DNA from: Sphingobacterium arenae
Lineage (GTDB): Bacteria > Bacteroidota > Bacteroidia > Sphingobacteriales > Sphingobacteriaceae
Assembly: GCF_014692505.1 (NCBI RefSeq)
Contig: NZ_JACNYK010000003.1
Location: forward strand, 124,001-188,000
Length of the DNA: 64,000 nt
Reading direction: 5' to 3'
The notes under the pieces were generated by a model. The model made no database searches, was not told the DNA's origin, and saw only the letters and a program-made list of their open reading frames with translations. Made by a program: the position numbers and the translations under genes. Below, in pieces: positions 28,130-36,455 of the stretch (the first letter of the stretch is position 1; each line of letters opens with the position of its first letter).

Positions 28130-28141
28130 ACAAATTAACCG

Positions 28142-30151
28142 ATGATGATGAATAAAAAATATGAGCAGCAGATACTATCAAAGATCTTTTTGGTGATATC
28201 GACGTTGTTTTTTCTAATGACTATGGGGAGCTGTAGCAAGGAACTAGAGGCACCCGACACGTTAGAAATTGAGAACTTAAGCCCGGTGGTTCGTGCCGCA
28301 GCCGGCACACTTTCTATTGATGTACTGTCTAATACGTCGTGGAAGATGGGCAAAACGGATGCGACCTGGCTAACGGTAGAAAATACCGCGGGGACAGGCA
28401 ACGGTCAACTGCATTTGGCTTACGACGAAAACAACACTGTGGATCCTCGGACCGTCGAGTTTTTTATTGTGACGACCAAGGATGGGAAATATCACAAAAT
28501 TGAACTTACACAGTTGGCTACCGATCCAATATTGGAACTGGATCAGGAAGAAATAGAAGTAGGATCGAGGTCGCGCACCCATGAAATTAAGTTGAACACC
28601 AATATCCCCGCAGCAGGAATCAGTATCGAAGTGCTGTATGAAGAGGAGGAAGGGAGTAATTGGATAGCGGGTATAAACGTCGGAGCAGAAACGCTAACGT
28701 TCCAAACGGCATTAAATACCATCGAAGAGGAGCGGGTGGCTACGATAATTTTATCGTATGGAAACACCAGTAATGATGATGTAGAAGACGTGTGGAGTAC
28801 GATAACGGTGACGCAGATGGCCAGTGGAAACGATGGACCACCGGAGCTACGAGACTTTGATTACGTGAAAGAATTACCGTTGGGCGTAATCGATGAAAAT
28901 ATTTCCGTCATGGGGAATATCGTTTCGACAGGCGTTTCGGATAACTTTAGAAAGAACACGTATATTATCCAAGACGAAAACAGTAGTGCATTTGCTTTTG
29001 AGGCTATCGGAAGTCTTCCACTGAATCAATATGATAAAGTACATTTGCTCCTAGACGGTGCATCAATAGAAACGTTTGAGGATGGTGGGACCTCCTATAG
29101 GGTCATCAAAAATATAAGTGCAGCGAATGTATTGACGAGGGAACCTGATCCTAGTTTTTCGCCGAAGAAACTACGTATCAACGAGCTGACAGATGACCAT
29201 GTATTAGCACTCGTCATCTTACAAGACGTAGAGTTTGCTATCCCACACGGAGGATATAGCAATTTTCATGAGTATTATACGACCCAATCGTATGCTGATT
29301 ATGCAACGAAGCACTATCCGGCGCCTATCAGAGACATCCAAGGGGATAATATGTATCTTATTACCAACCGAGCGGTTACCTATCGGCGAAACAGCGTGCC
29401 AAAAGGGTCGGGAGCAATTACCGGATTGGTTGTTAAAGTATTGGATAGTGCGTATGGTGATTTGGGCGAATATTCTATACGGCATCTTAAAGAATCAGCT
29501 ATTGCCATTGATCCCAATCAGGCAAATGGATTTTCGAATATATTGGTGGAATGGGAGCTTGGGCCAACAACTGGATTCCCGAACGGTACGCCTAATCTAC
29601 CGCCTACAACAGGGCCTACGAATGCTACGCTACAAAAGGATGAGGGTACAGGTTTCTATGCCAGTAATACCTTGAATGGAATCTATCTCATCGATAAGTA
29701 TAGAGGAGACAAATCCGGTGCAAACACGGTTATTTCCAATTCTTCCTACAACGTAAACTCGTGGGGAACGGGTAGATATTGGATTATGGACAATGTTTCT
29801 ACATTAGGCATTACGTCTTCTCTCTCCCTACAGTTTGAGGCGGTAAGCGTGAGTAGTACCGGCAGCGGCGGCGGTCCTCGAGATTTTGCGGTTGAATATT
29901 CGCTCGATGGAGAAAACTGGAGTCGGATAGCTAATTATCAAATTACAGGTCAAATTGCAGCGAATCAGGTACAGAACGTGACCGCTGGTCTCAAAATGTT
30001 TACCTATAAATTGCCAAACGAGCTGCTCAATAAGCCGAATATTAAAATCAGGTTAATGAATATTAATAATACGTCTGTTAACGGCGGTAATATCGCCATC
30101 CCGGGATCAACAAGCCGGTTAGGGCATTTCTCCATAAAGTATAATAAATAG
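28142..30151 (+). CDS. Surface lipoprotein with BACON and DUF5689-like domains
   Basis: A 669-residue lipoprotein (lipobox GSC, cysteine 31). The first part contains BACON-type beta modules (about 50-125 and 130-230; KMGKTDATWLTVENTAGTG and the QLATDP end). The middle (about 245-460) resembles DUF5689, an OB-fold-like domain often found beside phosphatase-type genes. The C-terminal 190 residues look like a further beta-sandwich, with DFAVEYSLDGENWSRI. It is the last gene of the ECF/FecR/SusCD operon and presumably helps bind the substrate or the enzyme at the surface. No catalytic residues were recognised. Confidence 0.72.
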   Translation: MMMNKKYEQQILSKIFLVISTLFFLMTMGSCSKELEAPDTLEIENLSPVVRAAAGTLSIDVLSNTSWKMGKTDATWLTVENTAGTGNGQLHLAYDENNTVDPRTVEFFIVTTKDGKYHKIELTQLATDPILELDQEEIEVGSRSRTHEIKLNTNIPAAGISIEVLYEEEEGSNWIAGINVGAETLTFQTALNTIEEERVATIILSYGNTSNDDVEDVWSTITVTQMASGNDGPPELRDFDYVKELPLGVIDENISVMGNIVSTGVSDNFRKNTYIIQDENSSAFAFEAIGSLPLNQYDKVHLLLDGASIETFEDGGTSYRVIKNISAANVLTREPDPSFSPKKLRINELTDDHVLALVILQDVEFAIPHGGYSNFHEYYTTQSYADYATKHYPAPIRDIQGDNMYLITNRAVTYRRNSVPKGSGAITGLVVKVLDSAYGDLGEYSIRHLKESAIAIDPNQANGFSNILVEWELGPTTGFPNGTPNLPPTTGPTNATLQKDEGTGFYASNTLNGIYLIDKYRGDKSGANTVISNSSYNVNSWGTGRYWIMDNVSTLGITSSLSLQFEAVSVSSTGSGGGPRDFAVEYSLDGENWSRIANYQITGQIAANQVQNVTAGLKMFTYKLPNELLNKPNIKIRLMNINNTSVNGGNIAIPGSTSRLGHFSIKYNK

Positions 30152-30185
30152 CGTCGTTCTACCTTTGAACGACTCGGTAGTAGAC

Positions 30186-30220
30186 ACGGGTGCTTCCTAA
30201 ACAATGGAAGTACCCGTTTT
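30186..30220 (+). terminator. Terminator of the SusCD/phosphatase operon
   Basis: ACGGGTGCTTCC (30186-30197) pairs with GGAAGTACCCGT (30206-30217), 12 bp with one G-T wobble and an 8-nt loop, followed by a short T-run. Confidence 0.8.
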
Positions 30221-30419
30221 CCATATTAACTTCCCTCACACAATGGTACGATGGTGTTTCTATCAATAAATAGAAGTAACTCCTTTCCACTTTCAGTCAA
30301 CATAAACAGATGATTTTGTTTAAGAAAGCACCTGTTCATTTTTGTAATTATTCCTTCGTCGTCGAGGATATCATTGTAGTTTAACTATCTTTACCAAAAC
30401 AAAAGCTAGGGCAGTAAAA

Positions 30420-31148
30420 ATGGAAGATCGTTTTTATTGGATAATAATTTTTATACTTACAACAGCAGCATGTTATGCTTTGTGGTTGATGTACCGGAAA
30501 ATACAGCGGTTGACAAAAAAGAGCAACGACCTTTTAGAACAAAAAGAGAACAGTTTAAAGAATGATCTTCATATCGATATAACACGCTATAAATTAGATC
30601 CCCATTTATTGAAAAATGCGCTGAATGCGATCCAGTCTCATGCGTACCACAGCTATCACTCGCTGGATAAACTATCAAATGTTTTGGATTACATCCTTTA
30701 CGAATCAGACGACAAGTTTGTGAAGTTAAAAGACGAGATCAGTTTTGCGCAAAATTTGATCGAAATCAATCGCTTGAAAGTTAGCCCGCTGTTTGATCTT
30801 CACATGCGGATAAAAATGGCTCCAGAAGCTAGCAATTTGATGATTGCCCCATTTATTACGATAAACCCTATCGAAAACGCTTTTAAGCATGCGGATCTAC
30901 AGAGTGAGAACAGCTTTATATCCATTGTGTTCGAAATATTGGGAAGCCGATTGTTTTTATCGATAAGCAATAAATTACAAGCCAATACGATGTATAAAAA
31001 TGTGGCGCAAGGTGGTATCGGAAATCGCTCTTTTAAAAACCGATTAGACAAGCTCTACCCGAATAGTTACCAATTAGTAACGGAACAAAAGGAGGGCGTC
31101 TATCATGTTAAACTCGAAATAGAACTGCATGCCAATGATAATGATTAA
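30420..31148 (+). CDS. LytS-type sensor histidine kinase
   Basis: A 242-residue kinase with one transmembrane helix (about 5-23, YWIIIFILTTAACYALWLM) and no periplasmic sensor domain. The phospho-acceptor His62 is in LDPHLLKNALNAIQSH, which matches the His_kinase family of LytS-like enzymes; NPIENAFKHA (about 150-160) is the ATP-binding N box. Its stop overlaps the start of the LytTR regulator gene by 20 nt, so they are coupled. The signal is unknown. Confidence 0.9.
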   Translation: MEDRFYWIIIFILTTAACYALWLMYRKIQRLTKKSNDLLEQKENSLKNDLHIDITRYKLDPHLLKNALNAIQSHAYHSYHSLDKLSNVLDYILYESDDKFVKLKDEISFAQNLIEINRLKVSPLFDLHMRIKMAPEASNLMIAPFITINPIENAFKHADLQSENSFISIVFEILGSRLFLSISNKLQANTMYKNVAQGGIGNRSFKNRLDKLYPNSYQLVTEQKEGVYHVKLEIELHANDND

Positions 31149-31851
31149 GTGCGTTTTATTAGATGATGAATTTCCGATGCTGAGTTATTTACAAGCACTA
31201 TGTAGAGATCTTGAAGAAATCGAGGTGATAAAATCTTATAATAACCCGTTGAAGTTTTTAGATGACTTGGATAAATTAACATTTAACACCTGTGTGTTAG
31301 ATATCAATATGCCAGGAATAAATGGGCTCGAGCTGGCGAAGAAGCTAGAAGGAAAAGCCATTATATTTTCCACCGCTTATAAAGAGTACGCTGCGGAAGC
31401 TTTTGATTTGGATGCGGTGGACTATCTACGGAAACCTTATCAATTGGAACGACTGGAAAAAGCTTTCGGCAAGGCGCAAGCATGGTTGTCCACTAGAAAC
31501 CAATTGAATCCAGTTTACGTCGAACTTAATACCAATCTTGGGAAATCTCGAATAAATACCAGTGATATTACCTATATAGTCGTAGCCGAAAACGATCGAC
31601 GCGATAAAAAAATATGGTTTAAGGATGGGCAAAGTTTGTTAGCTAAGAACATTAGCTTTGATGATATGTTAGAAAGATTTCCGGAAGGCCAATTCTGCAA
31701 AATCAATAGAAAGACGGTGGTAGCTCTCCAAGCGGTAAACTATTATACGACCCAATGGGTGTCCTGTGAAATAGATTCTGGTAAGAATCCCATCCAATTT
31801 AAACTTTCCGAACAATACCGGGAGCATTTTATGTGGCTACTTTTGAATTAG
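31129..31851 (+). CDS. LytTR family response regulator
   Basis: A 240-residue regulator. The receiver domain (about 5-118) has the acidic pair DD at 12-13, the phospho-acceptor Asp58 in CVLDINMPG, and the conserved Lys in LRKPY. The C-terminal LytTR DNA-binding domain (about 140-238) includes FCKINRKTVVALQAVNYY. The start lies inside the kinase gene; ATGs at 31135 and 31141 are equally possible. Two direct repeats directly after its stop (31850-31880) may be a target in front of the antiporter gene. Confidence 0.9.
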   Translation: MPMIMIKCVLLDDEFPMLSYLQALCRDLEEIEVIKSYNNPLKFLDDLDKLTFNTCVLDINMPGINGLELAKKLEGKAIIFSTAYKEYAAEAFDLDAVDYLRKPYQLERLEKAFGKAQAWLSTRNQLNPVYVELNTNLGKSRINTSDITYIVVAENDRRDKKIWFKDGQSLLAKNISFDDMLERFPEGQFCKINRKTVVALQAVNYYTTQWVSCEIDSGKNPIQFKLSEQYREHFMWLLLN

Positions 31852-31880
31852 TACAAAAAAAAGAGGTTTCAGTACAAAAA
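31850..31880 (+). promoter_or_regulatory. Direct repeats, possible LytTR binding site
   Basis: AGTACAAAAA occurs at 31850-31859 and 31871-31880, 21 bp apart. LytTR proteins bind two short direct repeats spaced about two helical turns, and the repeats sit between the LytTR gene and the antiporter gene. The bases do not match a known LytTR consensus closely. Confidence 0.35.
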
Positions 31881-31969
31881 TTGGAAAGCGTTCCGTTACT
31901 TTTCCTTCAAAACGAATATACTTGTGTATTGTCTACAAAAAATAATAGACAACGACATAGTACAGACAT

Positions 31970-34243
31970 ATGAAATTTAAAAGTATTTTATTTTATCTTT
32001 TTATTATTGTTGGAGGAGTCGCACTAGGGTATTGGATTATTTTTGAAGGAAAAAGCCTAGAAAGTGAAACGGCGGTGGCGCAAGAAATTATTGGCGGAAC
32101 CGCTTGGCAACACTTTATTAAGTCTATTGGGGGTAATTTAGGATACCCGTTGGCGATGTTACTTCTTCAAATTATTACGATTATCTTAATAGCCAGATTT
32201 TTTGGAATTTTATTTCGGAAGATTGGGCAGCCGTCCGTTATCGGAGAAATAGTCGCTGGTATTGTTCTTGGACCGTCATTCTTAGGGCTCTATTTTCCAG
32301 AAATATCTTCTATTCTCTTTCCTGTCGAGTCCTTGGCGAACCTCGGTGTTGCTAGTCAACTAGGATTGGTGTTGTTCATGTTTGTGGTCGGCATGGAGCT
32401 AGATCTTAAAGTATTAAAGAACCAAGCGCACGATGCGGTCGTCATTAGTCATGCCAGCATTATATTTCCATTTCTACTGGGTATGGGAATGGCTTACTTC
32501 ATTTTTCAACAAACAGCGCCTCCTGACCTTTCGTTTCTTTCCTATGCATTGTTCATCGGTATATCGATGAGTATAACGGCATTTCCGGTTCTTGCACGCA
32601 TCGTGCAAGAACGCGGGATGACAAAAACCAGATTGGGTTCTATTGCTCTTACCTGTGCAGCAGCAGACGATATTACCGCTTGGTGTCTGCTGGCTGCTGT
32701 AATTGCTGTGGTAAAGGCGGGATCATTGGCAAGTGCAGGCTACACCATTCTTTTTGCCGTCGTTTATGTTGTGTTGACACTCCGTGTCGTGCGGCCATTT
32801 TTACAACGAATCGGGGACTTACATTCCAGTAAGGAGCGATTAAGTAAACCAGTGGTTGGTGTTTTTTTTCTGACACTTGTTATTTCCGCTTGGACGACTG
32901 AAGTTATCGGTATCCATGCGCTCTTCGGTGCTTTTATGGCTGGCGTTGTTATGCCGACGAATGTAAGCTTCCGGAATATTTTTATAGAAAAAGTGGAAGA
33001 TGTATCGCAGGTGCTATTACTTCCCCTGTTTTTTGTGTTCACCGGATTGCGAACACAGATCGGACTGTTGAATGAACCAGAACTTTGGCAGATATGCGGT
33101 CTTGTAATCACGATTGCGGTCGTCGGTAAGTTTGTCGGAAGCGCACTTGCAGCTAAGTTCGTGGGACAGAATTGGCATAGTAGTCTGACAATAGGCGCAT
33201 TGATGAACACACGGGGATTGGTAGAACTTGTTGCATTAAATATTGGGTATGATCTTGGCGTTTTGACAGACGAGATGTTTGCTATATTGGTGTTAATGGC
33301 ACTAGTAACAACATTCATGACAGGCCCGGCGTTAGATCTCATCAATCGTTATTTCACGCCAGAAAAAGATTTGGAAGAAGAAGGAATTTTCAAGAAGAAT
33401 AAATATAATGTGCTGATATCTTTCGCTAATCCTAATACAGGCAAGATCCTTTTGCGGCTCGCGCATATACTAACAAAGAAATCAGCCGAGAATTCCACGA
33501 TATCTGCTTTGCACTTATCGCCTGGCAATGAATTGAATCAGTTTAACTCAGAAGAGTACGAACGCGATAACTTTACTATTTTGGATCAAGAAAGTAAGCT
33601 TCTGAGTCGACCATATCGCCCGATATTTAGAGGTACGGATGATATTGAGGAAGACATTGCTCAAATAGCAAATACGGATGATTATGATTTACTTTTAACC
33701 GGAATCGGACAATCCGTATACGAAGGGACATTTTTAGGTAAAATTCTTGGTTTTACGAGTAAAATGATAAATCCGGAAAAGCTCTATGGAACACTGACAG
33801 GGAAGGGAAATATTTTCGTAAATGATTTTTTTGATGATCGGACAAAGACCCTCTTAAAAACAGTGAACATACCATACGGTATTTTAATAGATAAAGGCTT
33901 ACCCGAAAATATCCATCGTATAGTAGTGCCCGTTGAATCTTTAAGCGATAGCCTTTTGTTGGTATATATTCACAAATTTATCCAGAATAGTAGTGTCCAT
34001 ATCACCATTTGGGATCTTAACGATACAATCAAATCTTCGTTAGAACTCAAAGAAGCGGTACGGTCTATAGATCACGCCGCGCCAAACCATATCGAAGTCC
34101 GGTATGAAGAGACATTAGGTGCTATCACGGAATTGCAGACCTTTGAATTAATGCTTAGCAGTCTGGCTACGTGGAAATACTTGTTACAGAAACACGAAGA
34201 ATGGTTAAAAGACATACCGAGTGCTTTAATATTAAAAGTGTAA
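31970..34243 (+). CDS. CPA2-type cation/proton antiporter, KefB-like
   Basis: A 757-residue membrane protein. An N-terminal helix (about 5-24) precedes about twelve transmembrane segments (about 60-460) with the CPA2 landmarks ARFFGILFRKIGQPSVIGEI and GIVLGPSFLG, plus AAADDITAWCLLA, where the paired acidic residues bind the cation. The C-terminal 290 residues are soluble and resemble universal-stress-protein-like modules, not an NAD-binding RCK domain. It probably exchanges Na+ or K+ for protons. It follows the LytS/LytTR pair and may be under its control. Confidence 0.88.
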   Translation: MKFKSILFYLFIIVGGVALGYWIIFEGKSLESETAVAQEIIGGTAWQHFIKSIGGNLGYPLAMLLLQIITIILIARFFGILFRKIGQPSVIGEIVAGIVLGPSFLGLYFPEISSILFPVESLANLGVASQLGLVLFMFVVGMELDLKVLKNQAHDAVVISHASIIFPFLLGMGMAYFIFQQTAPPDLSFLSYALFIGISMSITAFPVLARIVQERGMTKTRLGSIALTCAAADDITAWCLLAAVIAVVKAGSLASAGYTILFAVVYVVLTLRVVRPFLQRIGDLHSSKERLSKPVVGVFFLTLVISAWTTEVIGIHALFGAFMAGVVMPTNVSFRNIFIEKVEDVSQVLLLPLFFVFTGLRTQIGLLNEPELWQICGLVITIAVVGKFVGSALAAKFVGQNWHSSLTIGALMNTRGLVELVALNIGYDLGVLTDEMFAILVLMALVTTFMTGPALDLINRYFTPEKDLEEEGIFKKNKYNVLISFANPNTGKILLRLAHILTKKSAENSTISALHLSPGNELNQFNSEEYERDNFTILDQESKLLSRPYRPIFRGTDDIEEDIAQIANTDDYDLLLTGIGQSVYEGTFLGKILGFTSKMINPEKLYGTLTGKGNIFVNDFFDDRTKTLLKTVNIPYGILIDKGLPENIHRIVVPVESLSDSLLLVYIHKFIQNSSVHITIWDLNDTIKSSLELKEAVRSIDHAAPNHIEVRYEETLGAITELQTFELMLSSLATWKYLLQKHEEWLKDIPSALILKV

Positions 34244-34276
34244 TTTTTGATAACCCATAAAATAATAGATATTGCC

Positions 34277-34495
34277 ATGGAAAATTTTAAATTCGAAGCA
34301 TTAGTGACCGAGGATTCTCAATTGAAAAAATTAGAAGATTGTATAAAAAAAAATCCAAACATCAACGAATGGCAAATTACAAAGCGTCTCAATGGTATCC
34401 TGTTATGTGTAAATGCCGCTAACGTGGGTGCTTTTGATATTGTGTTTGCTCTGCAAGAAGATGGTTTTTTCTTGGAACGTTTGTATGAAGAATAA
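34277..34495 (+). CDS. Small conserved-looking protein of unknown function
   Basis: A 72-residue soluble protein (MENFKFEALVTEDSQLKKLE...LERLYEE) starting 33 nt after the antiporter gene. The ATG at 34277 is preferred over the in-frame TTG at 34247. Alternating hydrophobic segments suggest a small alpha/beta fold like a ferredoxin-like domain, but it lacks the CxxC of metal-binding HMA proteins. I do not recognise the family. Position suggests co-transcription with the antiporter. Confidence 0.5.
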   Translation: MENFKFEALVTEDSQLKKLEDCIKKNPNINEWQITKRLNGILLCVNAANVGAFDIVFALQEDGFFLERLYEE

Positions 34496-34700
34496 AAAAA
34501 TATCTTTTCACACAATATATCCCTCGTACAAACGTTCTAATATAAAGAGAAGTAAAAAAAGGATCTCCATATTATAGGGATAATCTTTAAAAATAAAAGC
34601 TTCTTTATGAAAAAATGTATCTGTAAAGAGTAAACAAAGGGTTTATTCGAAAAAAGAAACATAGAAACAGAAAAAAAAGATACGAAGTAAAGAAGTAAGA

Positions 34701-34735
34701 AAGGGTTCAGATTTAATCTGAACCCTTTTGCTTTT
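34701..34735 (+). terminator. Rho-independent terminator
   Basis: AAGGGTTCAGATT (34701-34713) pairs perfectly with AATCTGAACCCTT (34715-34727), followed by TTTTGCTTTTTT. It ends transcription from the antiporter side. Confidence 0.85.
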
Positions 34736-34771
34736 TTAATAAGTAATTTAAATAATTTAAGATCACAAAAA

Positions 34772-34803
34772 AAATCCCGAAGCGGGGAGCTCCGGGATTT
34801 TAA
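34772..34803 (-). terminator. Hairpin terminator, better oriented for the minus strand
   Basis: AAATCCCG (34772-34779) pairs with CGGGATTT (34793-34800). On the minus strand it is followed by eight T, on the plus strand by only four. This would end a minus-strand transcript coming from 34.8-35.0 kb, where no gene is seen. Confidence 0.6.
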
Positions 34804-34902
34804 CTAACTAACCAATTATTAACCTAAATTATGAATTACTTATATAACGTCTAAATTTTCCGGATGTTACATTATTATCTATGCGTTAACAAAATTTAAC
34901 AT

Positions 34903-34940
34903 TTTGGTACGATTGTCATGATTTGGTGCGATAGTCGTGC
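34903..34940 (+). repeat. Tandem 19-bp direct repeat upstream of the desaturase gene
   Basis: TTTGGTACGATTGTCATGA (34903-34921) is followed at once by TTTGGTGCGATAGTCGTGC (34922-34940); 15 of 19 positions agree. Two adjacent copies about 140 bp before the desaturase start suggest a regulator binding as a tandem dimer. Confidence 0.5.
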
Positions 34941-34970
34941 CGATTTATTTAACATTCATTTAACTGCCGA

Positions 34971-35020
34971 CTAGTAAATTGTTGAAATTTATCACCTATA
35001 TTTACAAAAAAAATTACTAG
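34971..35020 (+). promoter_or_regulatory. Probable desaturase promoter flanked by an inverted repeat
   Basis: TATATTTA (34997-35004) is a 7-of-8 match to the -7 box. CTAGTAAATT (34971-34980) and AAATTACTAG (35011-35020) form a near-perfect inverted repeat on either side. TGACTAGCAAAT follows at 35028, giving another half-site. Confidence 0.45.
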
Positions 35021-35074
35021 CCAATTATGACTAGCAAATAAAACAGAAGATCAATCCCATTTTTAGAAGATTCA

Positions 35075-36136
35075 ATGAGTTCATCCGTCAAGTTTAACAA
35101 TGTCAATACGTTGTTTTCCAAATCCCTTAAATTAAAAATCAACGATTATTTCACCCGTACATATAAAAAAAAGACGGGGAATAGACGGATATTTATTAAA
35201 GCAGCGGTACTGCTGACGACTTTTACAGTATTGTATACCGTGCTGATTTTTGTACAGCCGCACTGGGCTATCAGCCTGGTACTTTGTGCGTTGTTTGGAG
35301 CTAATTTGGCTGCAATCGGTTTTAATATTATGCATGATGCGGGTCATAACTCGTTTTCAGAGAACAAAAACTTGAATACTGTTCTTTCTTATACCCTGAA
35401 TCTCTTGGGGGGAAATATCTACTTTTGGAAACTTAAACACAATATCGCTCATCATACCTATACTAATATTGACGGGGAAGACCATGATATCGAAGTGAAA
35501 TTTATGCGTATTCATCACGATCAACAATTAAAAAAGCATCATCGTTACCAATCGTTTTATTTTATTTTTTTATATGGAATTTCCTATTTAGCGTGGATTT
35601 TTTATCAAGATTACGAAAAGTATTTTCGACAAAAAATGGGAGTAACTTCCAATAAATTTCATTTTCCGCTACGTGAACGCGTAATTTTTTGGACAAGTAA
35701 GATATTACATTTTGTTCTGTTTGTTGTAATTCCGATTGTATATGTAGGATGGGTGCCGACATTGGTCGGACTAGGAATTGCGGGTGCTGTATGTGGTATT
35801 AGTTTAGCAACTGTTTTCCAGTTGGCACATGTAGTCTCGGAGACGGAATTTAAAACTATAGATGAATCGAAGGTCGAAGAGGAGTGGATGATTCATCAGA
35901 TCCAATCGACAGCGAATTTCGCTACGAAGAACAATGTACTGACATGGTTATTGGGAGGCCTCAACTTTCAAGTGGAACATCATTTATTTCCTCGGATTTG
36001 TCATGTACATTATCCTGCTCTCAATAAAATTGTGCAGCAAACCTGTAAAGAATACAATATTCAGTATATCGAGTTTAAGTCTTTTCGGCATGCTTTTATG
36101 TCGCATGTCAGAGTTATTCAGGCAATGTCTAGATAG
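35075..36136 (+). CDS. Membrane fatty acid desaturase, acyl-lipid type
   Basis: Introduces a double bond into membrane acyl chains. The 353 residues show about four transmembrane segments and the three histidine boxes that hold the di-iron centre: HDAGH (87-91), HNIAHH (122-127) and QVEHHLFP (His302-303). The QxxHH third box is typical of front-end and acyl-lipid desaturases. No fused cytochrome b5 domain is present. A cold-shock group lies just downstream, which suits a role in membrane fluidity at low temperature. Family is firm; regioselectivity is not known. Confidence 0.9.
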   Translation: MSSSVKFNNVNTLFSKSLKLKINDYFTRTYKKKTGNRRIFIKAAVLLTTFTVLYTVLIFVQPHWAISLVLCALFGANLAAIGFNIMHDAGHNSFSENKNLNTVLSYTLNLLGGNIYFWKLKHNIAHHTYTNIDGEDHDIEVKFMRIHHDQQLKKHHRYQSFYFIFLYGISYLAWIFYQDYEKYFRQKMGVTSNKFHFPLRERVIFWTSKILHFVLFVVIPIVYVGWVPTLVGLGIAGAVCGISLATVFQLAHVVSETEFKTIDESKVEEEWMIHQIQSTANFATKNNVLTWLLGGLNFQVEHHLFPRICHVHYPALNKIVQQTCKEYNIQYIEFKSFRHAFMSHVRVIQAMSR

Positions 36137-36193
36137 TTTTCATAAACAGGAGGTGCATGTTGTAGCAGATACTTCAAAAAATAACGAAAAGTC

Positions 36194-36224
36194 TTTTATT
36201 TATAAATATTTAGCATTAACTTTG
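36194..36224 (+). promoter_or_regulatory. Candidate distant promoter of the helicase/cold-shock operon
   Basis: TAACTTTG (36217-36224) matches the -7 consensus exactly, with TTTT 19 bp upstream in place of TTTG. It would give a leader of about 225 nt before the helicase gene, like the long leaders of cold-shock mRNAs. The 319-nt gap 36137-36455 has no other gene that I can support. Confidence 0.4.
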
Positions 36225-36455
36225 ACGGCACAAGGCCCTGCCTACGCTTTTTTTACTTCCATTAAAATTACTTTGGGAGGTAGTTTAAGCTTTTTCAGTT
36301 GCCATTTAAGTTATCATAAATATAGACAGCACTCGTGCTGATTGGCGATGAAACCCTCCGATCTGAACATCTTGATATATGACTGCTAACAAATGAAATG
36401 CATGATTCTCTTAGGAAGCTGCAATGTCTTGTAGGGATATCATAATTTAGAAGAA

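Larger units (their letters stand above)
34496..35074. other. Intergenic region with two hairpins and desaturase promoter elements
   Basis: No gene is visible in these 579 nt. It holds two strong hairpins (34701-34735 and 34772-34803), a tandem TAAC stretch near 34801, the sequence ATGAATTACTTATATAAC (34830-34847), a seven-codon open frame, and repeats near the desaturase promoter. The stretch 34803-34900 could be a leader or a small RNA, but nothing proves this. Confidence 0.4.

Noticed and set aside
36003..36341. A 112-codon plus-strand frame overlapping the end of the desaturase gene
   Set aside because: Half of it lies in another frame of the desaturase, and the rest is low-complexity AT-rich DNA that holds the likely operon promoter.
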